Assembly (NCBI RefSeq): GCF_001439815.1
Contig: NZ_JYLM01000002.1
Coordinates: 558,001-622,000 of the forward strand
Reading direction: 5' to 3'
Length of the DNA stretch: 64,000 bases
From: Pseudomonas orientalis
GTDB taxonomy: Bacteria; Pseudomonadota; Gammaproteobacteria; Pseudomonadales; Pseudomonadaceae
Shown here: positions 19,012 to 27,964 of the stretch, one piece after another
Numbering within the stretch: the stretch's first letter is position 1
Layout: each line of letters opens with the position of its first letter
The notes under the pieces: model-generated
What the model was told of the DNA's origin: nothing
Database searches by the model: none
The model's input: the letters and a program-made list of their open reading frames with translations, nothing else
Translations under genes and position numbers: made by a program

Positions 19012-19389
19012 ATGAGTGAAGATGCACAAGATGTCGTACTGATCGTCGAAGACGACGAATCCATCATGTTTGTGCTGGGTGAATACCTGGCCGGCCTGGG
19101 TTATCGGGTATTGAAGGCGGTCAATGGCAAAGAAGCCTTTGAAATCCTCGCGACCAAACCGCACCTGGACTTGATGGTCACCGATTACCGCCTGCCCGGT
19201 GGCATTTCCGGTGTGCAGATCGCTGAGCCTGCGCTCAAGGTGAGGCCGGAATTGAAGGTGATCTTTATCAGTGGCTATCCGCAGGAAATCCTCGACTGCA
19301 ACAGCCCGATTACGCGCAATGCGCCGATTCTGGCCAAGCCGTTTGACCTGGATACGCTGCAGGAGCACATACAGCGCTTATTGGCCTAA
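19012..19389 (+). CDS. Single-domain response regulator
   Basis: This 125-residue receiver has VEDDESIMFVLGEYL, the phosphoacceptor in LMVTDYRLPGGISG, the switch Ser in FISGYPQE and Lys in LAKPFDLDTL. There is no output domain. As the last gene of the hybrid kinase-cheR-cheB-kinase run, it is the natural terminal acceptor or diffusible output. The start has the context ATGAGTGAAGATG. Confidence 0.9.
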   Translation: MSEDAQDVVLIVEDDESIMFVLGEYLAGLGYRVLKAVNGKEAFEILATKPHLDLMVTDYRLPGGISGVQIAEPALKVRPELKVIFISGYPQEILDCNSPITRNAPILAKPFDLDTLQEHIQRLLA

Positions 19390-19391
19390 GC

Positions 19392-19420
19392 GCGCCCAGC
19401 CGGTGCAGATTTCTGGGCGC
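19392..19420. terminator. Stem-loop between convergent genes
   Basis: GCGCCCAG (19392-19399) pairs perfectly with CTGGGCGC (19413-19420) across a 13-nt loop, directly after the receiver stop and before the convergent toxin-like gene. There is no good U-run on either strand, so it is a weak candidate terminator. Confidence 0.35.
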
Positions 19421-19438
19421 CCGTCTCGAACCAGGCGA

Positions 19439-22400
19439 TCAAGTCAGGTCGTCGTACTCGGAAAAATCAATATCAGCGGTTTGACTGCCACTACTTTCGT
19501 TAGGTTTTACAGGCTCCGGTGAGTACGGTTTTCGAGGGGGCTTGGTGGGCATGGGTTGGCCCAGAGCATCGAAGTGGACGGGGTTGTAATCCGGATGTTG
19601 CGTGTAAATAAATCGGCCGTCATCCGTCATGCCTGTCGGCTGGTACTTGGTGATGGTTTTCTTGGTGTCGATAACGGTATCGTTGATTAAATCCTGTTGT
19701 TTGGCGCCACCATTTTTGAAGCGGGCAACTGCAATATTTTCTACCTCGCTGCTGGTGTACATGATGCCCTTGAAGCCCTCAGTCGGCTTTTTGGAAAGTT
19801 TGGAAAATTGCGCTGCAAATGATTGCGCGCCGCCTGTTGCGGAATTACACATCGTTAAACGAACCTCGACGTACTTGCTCAGGTCGATGTTCTTTGCCTT
19901 CAGCAAGTCTAATAATTCATTAGGGGTTATAGGCGCACCGCCTACCTGCATAAGCGCTGAGCTTTGCCCCGGTGGAATGACACCGTGGGCATCCACCGTC
20001 AGACGAAGCCCCCGTTTGGTTGTATCAGTGGAAATGCCTGCGTCGTTAGCCAACATTTTGAACTCTTCAATCTTGCCGCCCATGGCCACATTATCGGGAG
20101 TAAACATCGCAAGCGGCTTGCCATGCGGGCGACCGTTCACCGGGTTGTAGGCGTACCATTTACTATTGTGCAGTACGGCACAGCCGTCAACGGTTTGCTC
20201 TGCATACTTAAAGGTGCCTGTTGCAACGATACCGTTTTTTCTACTGGCCGCTGTGAGCTGGAGATTACTGACCTTGCTAAATGCCTTGCGCCCTCCATTG
20301 ACGACGCCCCGAGCCAAGTCGTCGATTCCGCTCAGCGGGTTCAGGCTCCCCAGCGCGGCACGCCCGAGAATCTTTACTCCCTGGGTAATTCTGTTCGCGG
20401 CGCTAAGCCCCGCCTGGAGGAGTTTGGCGCCTCTCGCTGCTGCGCCGATAGCCAAGGCAAAACCAAAGGCGTCGAACATCAAATCAAGAGCGCCTTCACG
20501 CACATTACCTGCTTGAAAGTTGAGGATGGCCGAGCGCAGGGGGATCAAGTTAAGAAAGAATTCTCGGGATTTTTTGTAGAAAGGAACCTCAGTGTCGAAG
20601 GTTGTCAGACCCCTGGCCTGACTTTCCAGCGCCCTGATGTTGGTATCTTCCACCAAAGTGTCGGCTATGTACCGACTGCGCTCACTGGAAAAGCTGTTCG
20701 GTGTACCTCCTGCAGGTTTTTCATCAGTGATATTCGCAGGATAACCACCGGATGGCCTGACTTCCAACAGCATTTTGTTCAATTTTTCATTGTTTACATA
20801 ACCGAGCAAGCGGCCCGTCGGATGGTTTTTCAGCTCTTCACGTTTTCGAATGCTGTTCTGTTTTAGATCGACTTCGTGAACATGGGTGATGCCGTCGAGC
20901 TCTGTTTTCAGCAGCAGGCGATGGGGTACTTTGGTTTCAACACGCACTTGACTATAGGCGGTGTAAGTAACGGCGTACTCCGCGAGCAGGGTGATTTTTC
21001 CATACTCAATAGCTTTTCTATCTTCAAGTGGTAGCGTGGTGATGAGGTGTTTGACTTGAGTCGCCATTGCCTTTTCCATGGCGGGAAAGTAGTTGGCTAT
21101 CTCGGCATTAAACGCCGCGTTTATGTTGGGGAGCTTGTCAGTTTTGTTCTTAATACGCTCTAAGTCGATGTCGTCGGGCGATGACACCCAGTCTCTGGGA
21201 TGGAGCTGACCCTTGAGGTAAAGATCCAGTACCGAATAAGGACCAGGGCGATCACGGTCCTCTGCGAATGGCCTGATGCATTTTTTCTCAAACTTCAGGT
21301 CGCCATACACCGCCTTGAGTGCCTCGAGCGCCATAATGCGACGCTCGGGGAGCGGCGTCGAATAAGTCTGTGAGGCTTCGCGCAATGCGGCAACATGCGT
21401 GTTGTATTCACTGTAGACGCGGCTCATCTGCTCGTTGGTGTAGGCGTCCACGGCGCTGCGCGGTATGACGCCGTGGGCCACGCCCCAATCTTTCAGGGCG
21501 TCTCGTTGGGCCATATATTCAACCTGGAGCTCCTGGTCGGTGACAGGGGCCAGATCGGTTCGCTGCATCACTTGCGCGTAGGTCATGTTGGCGGTTGAGC
21601 CGGGTGCCTCGTGCTCAACGCGCGCAACCGCGGTGCTGAAACTGACCCAGGTGTGCGAGCCATAGCTCACCTTGTCAGGTATGTCCTTGACCAAAAAAGC
21701 CGGTGCTCGGGGTGACAGCAACAGGTGGGCTGCGATAGGCGCCAACTCGGCACTGGCACGGCCTGTGGCAACCAAATGGTTAACCAACCCCGATACCAGA
21801 GCTGAAGGATGCTTGTCCCAGTGTTCACTGCGGGCCATATCGAAACCGGCAATACTCGTTCTGACCGCAGCCGAGGTGTTCGTTGCTTCGCCGTCTTGGC
21901 CGAGGGTAATGCCAAGGGCCGCCAACGTCCAATCATTGACGCTCTCTGGAGTGGACACCCCTCCGAATTTGTCCTGCAATGCGAGCCCCAACGCCTGGGC
22001 CTTGGGCGTAGTGAGAAGATTTTGAATAAACTGCGCCGGATTGTGAAGTTCGTAAGTCGCGAAATGCTGATTGTGCGTCAGATACCCAAGTACACCTGTG
22101 TTCTCGTCATAATTTTGCAGGCCACTTAGCCCGGGGGAGTTTTGGCGCAGGGTATTCTTAATCTCGTCCTGATCCTCATCACTCAAAGGCGTTGGCCAGG
22201 ACAATGCTCCGCCGAAATTCCCATGAGAAAGGAGGGAGAGGGGTGGATTTTCGAATGTCTTGCCAAGATTTATAAGTTCTTCGCGGTTCTTGGGCATATT
22301 CCAGCCGTTATCGCTACAGTACGTTTCCAGGCTGACAGTGTGGCCCTCCTGCAACACCTTGAAGGGCGAATCGGCGTGCAGTGAGAAATGAGTACTGCGC

Positions 22401-23248
22401 ATTTCGTCGCGGATGAGTTCCTCAATTCTATTGTCGAGAGCCGAGGGGCTCACATACTTGGGATCAAGGTGACTCCTGGTGGTGTTCAATGGCAAGTCGT
22501 TGGCCTTCAGAAAAATACCAAACAGTTTTGAGCCGACATTAAACTGGTCGTGGACATTGGCCAGCTTGGCCTTTTCGTCTTGCAGTATCTCTGCGCAACG
22601 CTCGGAGTCGGCCGGGGTGGAGGCAAAGGCTTTGGAGTGCTCAAGTTCCGTCGCACGTGCCGCCATGGACGCTCGGGTATGCCCTGAGAGGGCTTCACCG
22701 TAAAAGTCGGCGACTGCACGGTAAGGCGCCCAAGTACTGCTTGAGGGGCTTAAAATATAGCTGGAGCTAGACGTTAGCGCGCTTGCCGCACGCATGATCG
22801 GCGCCATCATCGAGGTCCATGGATGACCGTGTTCGAATCCGGAAAATGACTTTCGCTGCCCACCCACCATGGCTTCGATGGAGTTGGCTCTATGGTTGAT
22901 ATGAATAGGCTTTGAAAGATCAATGGACTGTTTTTCAGCCCAAAGGACGAAGTGGCGGCTCTGCATCAGATTGTGCAAATGTGACCACCATTGGCCGAAG
23001 GTAGACGCGGGGGGGATATTTTCTATGTCATGGAGTACCCCGGTATTCGCTCCTACGCGCATTGCTTGTGCCAAACGCACTGCCAACTCACTGTCACCTG
23101 TGGTCTGCGCAGTGGCCAGCCTGTTTTCGGGCACTGCTACCGTGGCGCTTTCATGCTGTGCGGACCGTAAGTGGCGCGTTAATGGTTTTTCAACTGGCGT
23201 ATGCAAAGGGCGTTGTTGCAGGGGAATATCTGGGCGTGAAGAAATCAT
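19439..23248 (-). CDS. Large toxin-like protein with caspase-clan-like C-terminal motif
   Basis: The 1269-residue protein has no signal peptide. The first 850 residues are mostly soluble helical sequence resembling other very large Pseudomonas toxin-like proteins. A hydrophobic stretch near 900-960 (FGFALAIGAAARGAKLL) could insert in membranes. The C-terminal domain has a strand ending DAHG (His1088) and, 46 residues later, a strand ending RLTMCNSATGG (Cys1134) with SFAAQFSKLSKK after it. This layout matches clan CD proteases such as C80 and CHAT. A Pro-rich tail follows. GC is visibly lower than the flanks. ATG 23248 lacks a clear ribosome site; GTG 23299 would add 17 residues. Confidence 0.75.
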   Translation of the reverse strand: MISSRPDIPLQQRPLHTPVEKPLTRHLRSAQHESATVAVPENRLATAQTTGDSELAVRLAQAMRVGANTGVLHDIENIPPASTFGQWWSHLHNLMQSRHFVLWAEKQSIDLSKPIHINHRANSIEAMVGGQRKSFSGFEHGHPWTSMMAPIMRAASALTSSSSYILSPSSSTWAPYRAVADFYGEALSGHTRASMAARATELEHSKAFASTPADSERCAEILQDEKAKLANVHDQFNVGSKLFGIFLKANDLPLNTTRSHLDPKYVSPSALDNRIEELIRDEMRSTHFSLHADSPFKVLQEGHTVSLETYCSDNGWNMPKNREELINLGKTFENPPLSLLSHGNFGGALSWPTPLSDEDQDEIKNTLRQNSPGLSGLQNYDENTGVLGYLTHNQHFATYELHNPAQFIQNLLTTPKAQALGLALQDKFGGVSTPESVNDWTLAALGITLGQDGEATNTSAAVRTSIAGFDMARSEHWDKHPSALVSGLVNHLVATGRASAELAPIAAHLLLSPRAPAFLVKDIPDKVSYGSHTWVSFSTAVARVEHEAPGSTANMTYAQVMQRTDLAPVTDQELQVEYMAQRDALKDWGVAHGVIPRSAVDAYTNEQMSRVYSEYNTHVAALREASQTYSTPLPERRIMALEALKAVYGDLKFEKKCIRPFAEDRDRPGPYSVLDLYLKGQLHPRDWVSSPDDIDLERIKNKTDKLPNINAAFNAEIANYFPAMEKAMATQVKHLITTLPLEDRKAIEYGKITLLAEYAVTYTAYSQVRVETKVPHRLLLKTELDGITHVHEVDLKQNSIRKREELKNHPTGRLLGYVNNEKLNKMLLEVRPSGGYPANITDEKPAGGTPNSFSSERSRYIADTLVEDTNIRALESQARGLTTFDTEVPFYKKSREFFLNLIPLRSAILNFQAGNVREGALDLMFDAFGFALAIGAAARGAKLLQAGLSAANRITQGVKILGRAALGSLNPLSGIDDLARGVVNGGRKAFSKVSNLQLTAASRKNGIVATGTFKYAEQTVDGCAVLHNSKWYAYNPVNGRPHGKPLAMFTPDNVAMGGKIEEFKMLANDAGISTDTTKRGLRLTVDAHGVIPPGQSSALMQVGGAPITPNELLDLLKAKNIDLSKYVEVRLTMCNSATGGAQSFAAQFSKLSKKPTEGFKGIMYTSSEVENIAVARFKNGGAKQQDLINDTVIDTKKTITKYQPTGMTDDGRFIYTQHPDYNPVHFDALGQPMPTKPPRKPYSPEPVKPNESSGSQTADIDFSEYDDLT

Positions 23249-23389
23249 TGGGGGGCGTACTCGAAACGTCAGTGGAGGATAACCGCAGCGACTTTTCACG
23301 CACTGCGTTCTGACTTTTACGTGTCCAATCGTTCATTAACGGTTCCGGACCGTTAACCACCATATATTTCGCAACATTGCGCCACGCCA

Positions 23390-25060
23390 TCACGCCCGAA
23401 TCATCTCCCGCACCTTCGCCGTCAACAAATCGAACGTAAACGGCTTGGTGATCAACTGCATCCCCGGATCAAGAAAGCCACCGCGCACCGCCGCATGCTC
23501 GGCGTAGCCGGTGATAAATAATACCTTCAGTTCCGGACGCAATTGCCGCCCGATTTCCGCCAGTTGCCGACCGTTCATGCCGGGCAAGCCCACATCACTG
23601 ATCAACAGGTCAATGCGCTGATCAGATTCGATGATCGGCACCGCGGTGGTCGCGTCACCGGCTTCGACAAAGGCATAGCCCAACTCTTTCAGGACGGCGC
23701 TGACGAGCACCCGCACAGCCGGGTCATCTTCAACGATCAGCACCGTTTCACCGTCATTGGCGAACGGCAGCATGGCCGGGTTCACCACGGCGTCAGCCAC
23801 GAACTCACCCACAAAGCGGGGCAGGAACAAGCTGACGGTGGTGCCTATACCGACTTCGCTGTGCAGGGTGACGTGCCCACGGGACTGACGGGCAAACCCA
23901 TAGATCATCGACAAGCCGAGGCCGGTGCCCTGGCCGATCGGTTTGGTGGTGAAGAACGGGTCGAACACGCGGCCCATGACGCTTTGCGGAATGCCGCAAC
24001 CGGTGTCACTCACGCTCAGCTCAACGTAGTCGCCAGGGCTCAAGGTGCCATAGGCGGCGGTGAACACGCTGTCGAGGTGGCGGTTGGTGGTCTCCACGGT
24101 AAGGCTGCCGCCGCTGGGCATCGCATCGCGGGCGTTGATCACCAGGTTGAGCAGGGCGCTTTCCAGTTGATTCGGGTCGGCCTCGGCTGTCCACAGGCTA
24201 TCGCTGAGGCGCATTTGCAGGCAGATGCTTTCATTGATACTGCGTTGCAGCAATTCGCCCATGGAGGTGACCAGTTGATTGATCTCTACGGGTTTCGGGT
24301 CCAGCGACTGCCTGCGCGAAAACGCCAGCAGGCGGTGGGTAAGACCAGCGGCACGGTTGGCCGAGGTGACGCCCAGGTCGATCAAGCTGTCCAGATCGTC
24401 CAGCTTGCCCCGTGCTACGCGTCGTCGCAGCAATTCCAGGCTGCCGATGATTCCGGTCAGCATGTTGTTGAAGTCATGGGCGATGCCGCCGGTCAATTGG
24501 CCGACGGCTTCCATTTTCTGCGACTGGCGCAAGGCTTCTTCATTGCTGCGCAATTGCGCGGTACGTTCTTCCACCTGCTGTTCGAGGGTTTCCAGGGTGC
24601 GCTGCAGGCGCAACTCACTGGCGCTCAGGTCGAGCAAACGGTCCCGTGCTTCGTATTGCCGCCGCCGCCCACGCAAGGCGGTACTGACCAGGCTGATCAG
24701 CGTCACGGGGTGGAAAGGGCGCTCAAGGAAGGTGACATTGCCCAGCAGCCCGCTCAGGTGCGACGAGCCGTTTTGCTCGCTGCCGCCGTGATGGGTCATC
24801 AGCACAATGGGCAGGTCCGACCAGGCCGGCTGCTGGTGCAGGTACTCCAGCAGGGGCTCCATGTCCACGCCACGCAAGGCTTCGGCTGCAATAATGAGCA
24901 GGCCGGCGCCCTCGTTCAGTGCCTCGCATAAGCCGGTGAGATTACCGGCTACCACGCCATGGTAGCCGGCCTCCTTGAGCATCATCAGCGCCAACGAGCT
25001 GTCGCGGCCCAACGGCGCGAGAATGATGGCGCGTTCAAAAACCGGGGACAGAGACGTCAC
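23390..25060 (-). CDS. Hybrid histidine kinase with degenerate N-terminal receiver
   Basis: The 556-residue soluble kinase starts with a receiver-like domain (1-130). Its acceptor position in GLLIIAAEALRG lacks Asp and the usual Lys-Pro reads ERPFHP, so it is a pseudo-receiver. A coiled coil leads to His195 in GGIAHDFNNML, an HATPase with GQGTGLGLSMIYGFARQ, and a genuine C-terminal receiver with LLISDVGLPGMNG and ITKPFTF. ATG 25060 overlaps the stop of the KaiC-like gene (ATGA), so the two are co-translated. The pseudo-receiver is the likely docking site for a partner such as the KaiC-like protein. Confidence 0.9.
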   Translation of the reverse strand: MTSLSPVFERAIILAPLGRDSSLALMMLKEAGYHGVVAGNLTGLCEALNEGAGLLIIAAEALRGVDMEPLLEYLHQQPAWSDLPIVLMTHHGGSEQNGSSHLSGLLGNVTFLERPFHPVTLISLVSTALRGRRRQYEARDRLLDLSASELRLQRTLETLEQQVEERTAQLRSNEEALRQSQKMEAVGQLTGGIAHDFNNMLTGIIGSLELLRRRVARGKLDDLDSLIDLGVTSANRAAGLTHRLLAFSRRQSLDPKPVEINQLVTSMGELLQRSINESICLQMRLSDSLWTAEADPNQLESALLNLVINARDAMPSGGSLTVETTNRHLDSVFTAAYGTLSPGDYVELSVSDTGCGIPQSVMGRVFDPFFTTKPIGQGTGLGLSMIYGFARQSRGHVTLHSEVGIGTTVSLFLPRFVGEFVADAVVNPAMLPFANDGETVLIVEDDPAVRVLVSAVLKELGYAFVEAGDATTAVPIIESDQRIDLLISDVGLPGMNGRQLAEIGRQLRPELKVLFITGYAEHAAVRGGFLDPGMQLITKPFTFDLLTAKVREMIRA

Positions 25061-26559
25061 ACGCCCTCTTCCTTGAGCAGAGGCGAGCCGGCGCCCATGT
25101 AGATCGGAATGCCGCGTAGCACGCCCTGGAAATTATCCAGAGGTTCACCGACGGTCATGCCGTTGCTGCTGATGCGGTATTCGCGAATTGTAGATTCGTG
25201 GGTGCCGGTACGTTTCTTGATAATGGAAATGGCCCGGCGGACCTTGCCCAGTGCTTCGAAGTAACGCAGCAGAATCACGGTGTCGGCCAGATAAGTGATG
25301 TCAACGGGGGTCTGCATGTCGCCGACCAGGCCGTGCTGGGCAACGGTCATGAACGTCGCGGCGCCACGGCGATTGAGGTACAGCAGCAGTTCGTGCATAT
25401 GCAGGATCAGCGCGTTCTCTTCCGGCATGGACGCCTGGTAGCCGTTGATACTGTCGATCACCACGGTTTTGATGCCGCCTTCGTCCACGCAGCGGCGTAC
25501 ACGGTGGGAGAATTCGCCGGGGGACAACTCGGCCGCGTCGACCTGTTCGATCAACAGGTTGCCGGTGGCTTGCAGCGCCGCCAGATCGATGCCCATGTTC
25601 TTCATGCGTTCGAACAGCAAGCCCATCTCTTCGTCAAAGATGAACAGCGCGGCTTTTTCGCCACGCTCTACCGCAGCGGCGGCGAAGACCATGGAAATCA
25701 GCGATTTGCCGGTGCCGGCGGGGCCAAGGATCAGGCTGCTGGAGCCGGTCTCGACGCCGCCGCCCATCAGGGCATCGAGTTCGGGGATGCCGCTGCTCAT
25801 GGTCTGGCGCGTGTAGCCGCCGCGATGTTCGGCCGCCACCAGGCGCGGGAACACATGGATGCCGTCGCCCATGATCGTGAAGTCATGAAAGCCGCCACGG
25901 TACTTCTGGCCGCGGTACTTGACCACCCGCACCCGGCGGCGTTCGGCGCCGTAGTTGGGGGTCAGTTCTTCCAGACGGATCACGCCATGGGCCACGCTGT
26001 GCACGGTTTTGTCGAGGGATTCGGTGGTCAGGTCGTCGAGCAGCAGCACGGTGGCGTCATAGCGCACGAAGTAGTGCTTGATCGCCAGGATCTGCCGGCG
26101 ATAGCGCAAGGAGCTTTGCGCCAGCAGGCGAATCTCCGACAGGCTGTCGACCACCACGCGGGTGGGCTTGACCCGTTCCACCACTTCGAAAATCTGCCGC
26201 GTGGCTTCGCCCAGCTCAAGGTCCGAGGAGTACAGCAGGCTCTGCTGGTGCTCGGCGTTGAGCAGGCTTTCCGGCGGGGTCAATTCGAAGATGTGAATAT
26301 TGTCGTCCAGGTCCCAGCCATGGGACTTGGCCCCTTGGCGCAGCTCATGTTCGGTTTCGGACAAGGTGATATACAGCGATTTTTCACCGTTTTTCGCGCC
26401 TGCCTGCAAGAAGTGCAGGGCCACGGTGGTTTTGCCCGTGCCAGGCTCGCCCTCCAGCAGGAACAAATGGCTGCGCGATAGCCCCCCGGAAAGAATGTCA
26501 TCAAGACCTTCGATGCCGGTGGCTGCCTTTTCACTTAAAAGCGACGTTGATGTAGACAA
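25057..26559 (-). CDS. KaiC-like double-domain RecA-fold ATPase
   Basis: The 500-residue protein has two KaiC domains: Walker A GEPGTGKT at 37-44 and GPAGTGKS at 279-286. Acidic pairs suited to catalysis are at SETE (67-70) and FDEE (308-311). Cyanobacterial KaiC forms hexamers that hydrolyse ATP and autophosphorylate adjacent Ser and Thr. Here the hand-aligned position in DITYLADTVILL reads Thr422-Tyr423, and the downstream RRAISIIKKR region is kept. No kaiA or kaiB is nearby. The stop overlaps the hybrid kinase start, so kinase control is the probable output. A clock role is not implied. Confidence 0.9.
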   Translation of the reverse strand: MSTSTSLLSEKAATGIEGLDDILSGGLSRSHLFLLEGEPGTGKTTVALHFLQAGAKNGEKSLYITLSETEHELRQGAKSHGWDLDDNIHIFELTPPESLLNAEHQQSLLYSSDLELGEATRQIFEVVERVKPTRVVVDSLSEIRLLAQSSLRYRRQILAIKHYFVRYDATVLLLDDLTTESLDKTVHSVAHGVIRLEELTPNYGAERRRVRVVKYRGQKYRGGFHDFTIMGDGIHVFPRLVAAEHRGGYTRQTMSSGIPELDALMGGGVETGSSSLILGPAGTGKSLISMVFAAAAVERGEKAALFIFDEEMGLLFERMKNMGIDLAALQATGNLLIEQVDAAELSPGEFSHRVRRCVDEGGIKTVVIDSINGYQASMPEENALILHMHELLLYLNRRGAATFMTVAQHGLVGDMQTPVDITYLADTVILLRYFEALGKVRRAISIIKKRTGTHESTIREYRISSNGMTVGEPLDNFQGVLRGIPIYMGAGSPLLKEEGV

Positions 26560-26701
26560 GAAGTGCCCTCAGGTCACGTACGGGTTCAGGGCGCGCCGTT
26601 GGGCGCGTCATATTCACTTGACCCTATCGACCTGTGGCGGTTCAACGTTTTGGATTATTTGTAAGGCACCTTGCGACTTCTTACACATTTTTCAAAGGCC
26701 G

Positions 26702-27760
26702 TCACAGCCCTTGCTGCAGCGCCGGGTCATCCGGGTTCTGCTGTTCCAGCTGTGCCAGCAGCACCTGGACGTTCTGCAACTGGCCGCTCTCTTTCCAGTA
26801 ATTGACCAGCAGCACCCGTGCTTTTCGATTGGCCGGGTGGCGCTGCACGATGTCTTCCAGCTGCCGCTGGGCCGCCTCGAGCTCCTCCTGATCGTGCAGC
26901 GTGGTGGCCAGGTCGTAGCGGTAATCCTGATTGTCCGGCTCAAGCTCCACCGCCTTGGACAGGCCGAGCAGGGCATAGGGGCGCTCGCCATGGTGCAGCA
27001 GCCACATACCCAGGGCGTGTTGCAGGTAGGCCGAATCCGGGTGTGCCGCCAGTTGCTGCGCCAGCAACTGCCGCGATTCGTCGGTCTTGCCCTGTTTATC
27101 CAGCAGCTCGATCTGCGCCACCACGGCTTGCAGATTGTCCGGTTGCAGGCGCATGGCCTGCTGCAGCGCATTTTGCGCGTCCGGCAGCAGCGCGCTGTGG
27201 ATATACAGGCGCGCCAATTGAATCCAGCCTTCGGCGGTCTCGGGCTGGGCTTTGAGGGTTTTGGCAAATTCGTCGAGTACTTGCTGCAGCGGGCCGAAAT
27301 ACAGGCCCAGGGTGTCCGGTGACAGGCCGAGCAGGGCGTTGGCCGCCGCAAAGCGCACGTGCTGCTCCGGATCGTCCAGCACCGGGCCAAGCAGCAGGGT
27401 GCGCTGACCGGTCGGTACCAGGCCGACAATGCTGTGGATCGCCGCTTCACGCACCACCGGCGAGTCATCGGCCAGGTCTTTATCCGCCAGCTTCAACGCC
27501 TGGGGGCTGGGGTAGTTGGGCAGCTCGGCATGCAGCGCAGCGCGCCGCTCGGGTGACAGGTCCGGCCGCCCCATTTGTTGATACAACACCCGCGCCGCGC
27601 CCGGCTCGCCATTGCGTGCCTGCTTCAAGGCTTTGGAATAACCCTGGGCAATCGCCGGGGGTACGGCCACTGGCGTTGAGCGGGAGAAAAACCAGATGAT
27701 CAGCACGATCGATAACAGGGCGCACAGGCCGATGATTGAGTAACGGCGTGACTTTGACAT
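26702..27760 (-). CDS. Membrane-anchored HEAT/TPR repeat protein
   Basis: The 352-residue protein has an N-terminal anchor (YSIIGLCALLSIVLIIWFF) with the rest probably periplasmic. Residues about 75-155 resemble HEAT repeats (DSPVVREAAIHSIVGL, DPEQHVRFAAANALLG). Residues about 170-350 form several TPR-like helix pairs (LARLYIHSALLPDAQNALQQ and similar). Such proteins scaffold complexes; no partner is evident. ATG 27760 gives a basic MSKSRR before the anchor and is preferred to the in-frame ATG at 27799. Confidence 0.8.
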   Translation of the reverse strand: MSKSRRYSIIGLCALLSIVLIIWFFSRSTPVAVPPAIAQGYSKALKQARNGEPGAARVLYQQMGRPDLSPERRAALHAELPNYPSPQALKLADKDLADDSPVVREAAIHSIVGLVPTGQRTLLLGPVLDDPEQHVRFAAANALLGLSPDTLGLYFGPLQQVLDEFAKTLKAQPETAEGWIQLARLYIHSALLPDAQNALQQAMRLQPDNLQAVVAQIELLDKQGKTDESRQLLAQQLAAHPDSAYLQHALGMWLLHHGERPYALLGLSKAVELEPDNQDYRYDLATTLHDQEELEAAQRQLEDIVQRHPANRKARVLLVNYWKESGQLQNVQVLLAQLEQQNPDDPALQQGL

Positions 27761-27964
27761 GCAGGCGTCCGAAGGCAGGGTACGGGTACAAAGTCTCAAG
27801 CTTCGGCCAGTGCAGGGCAGGTGTCAAACCGGATTGGCCAAACCAGTCAGTCAGGTTGGCGGCTTTGACCATTGCTGGTGGCGGCGCTGCGGAGCGACTA
27901 TTTGCGGGCGATTGACCTCGTTAAAACGTGTCCTTAAAACAAAAACACACAAGGAACTGAAGCG

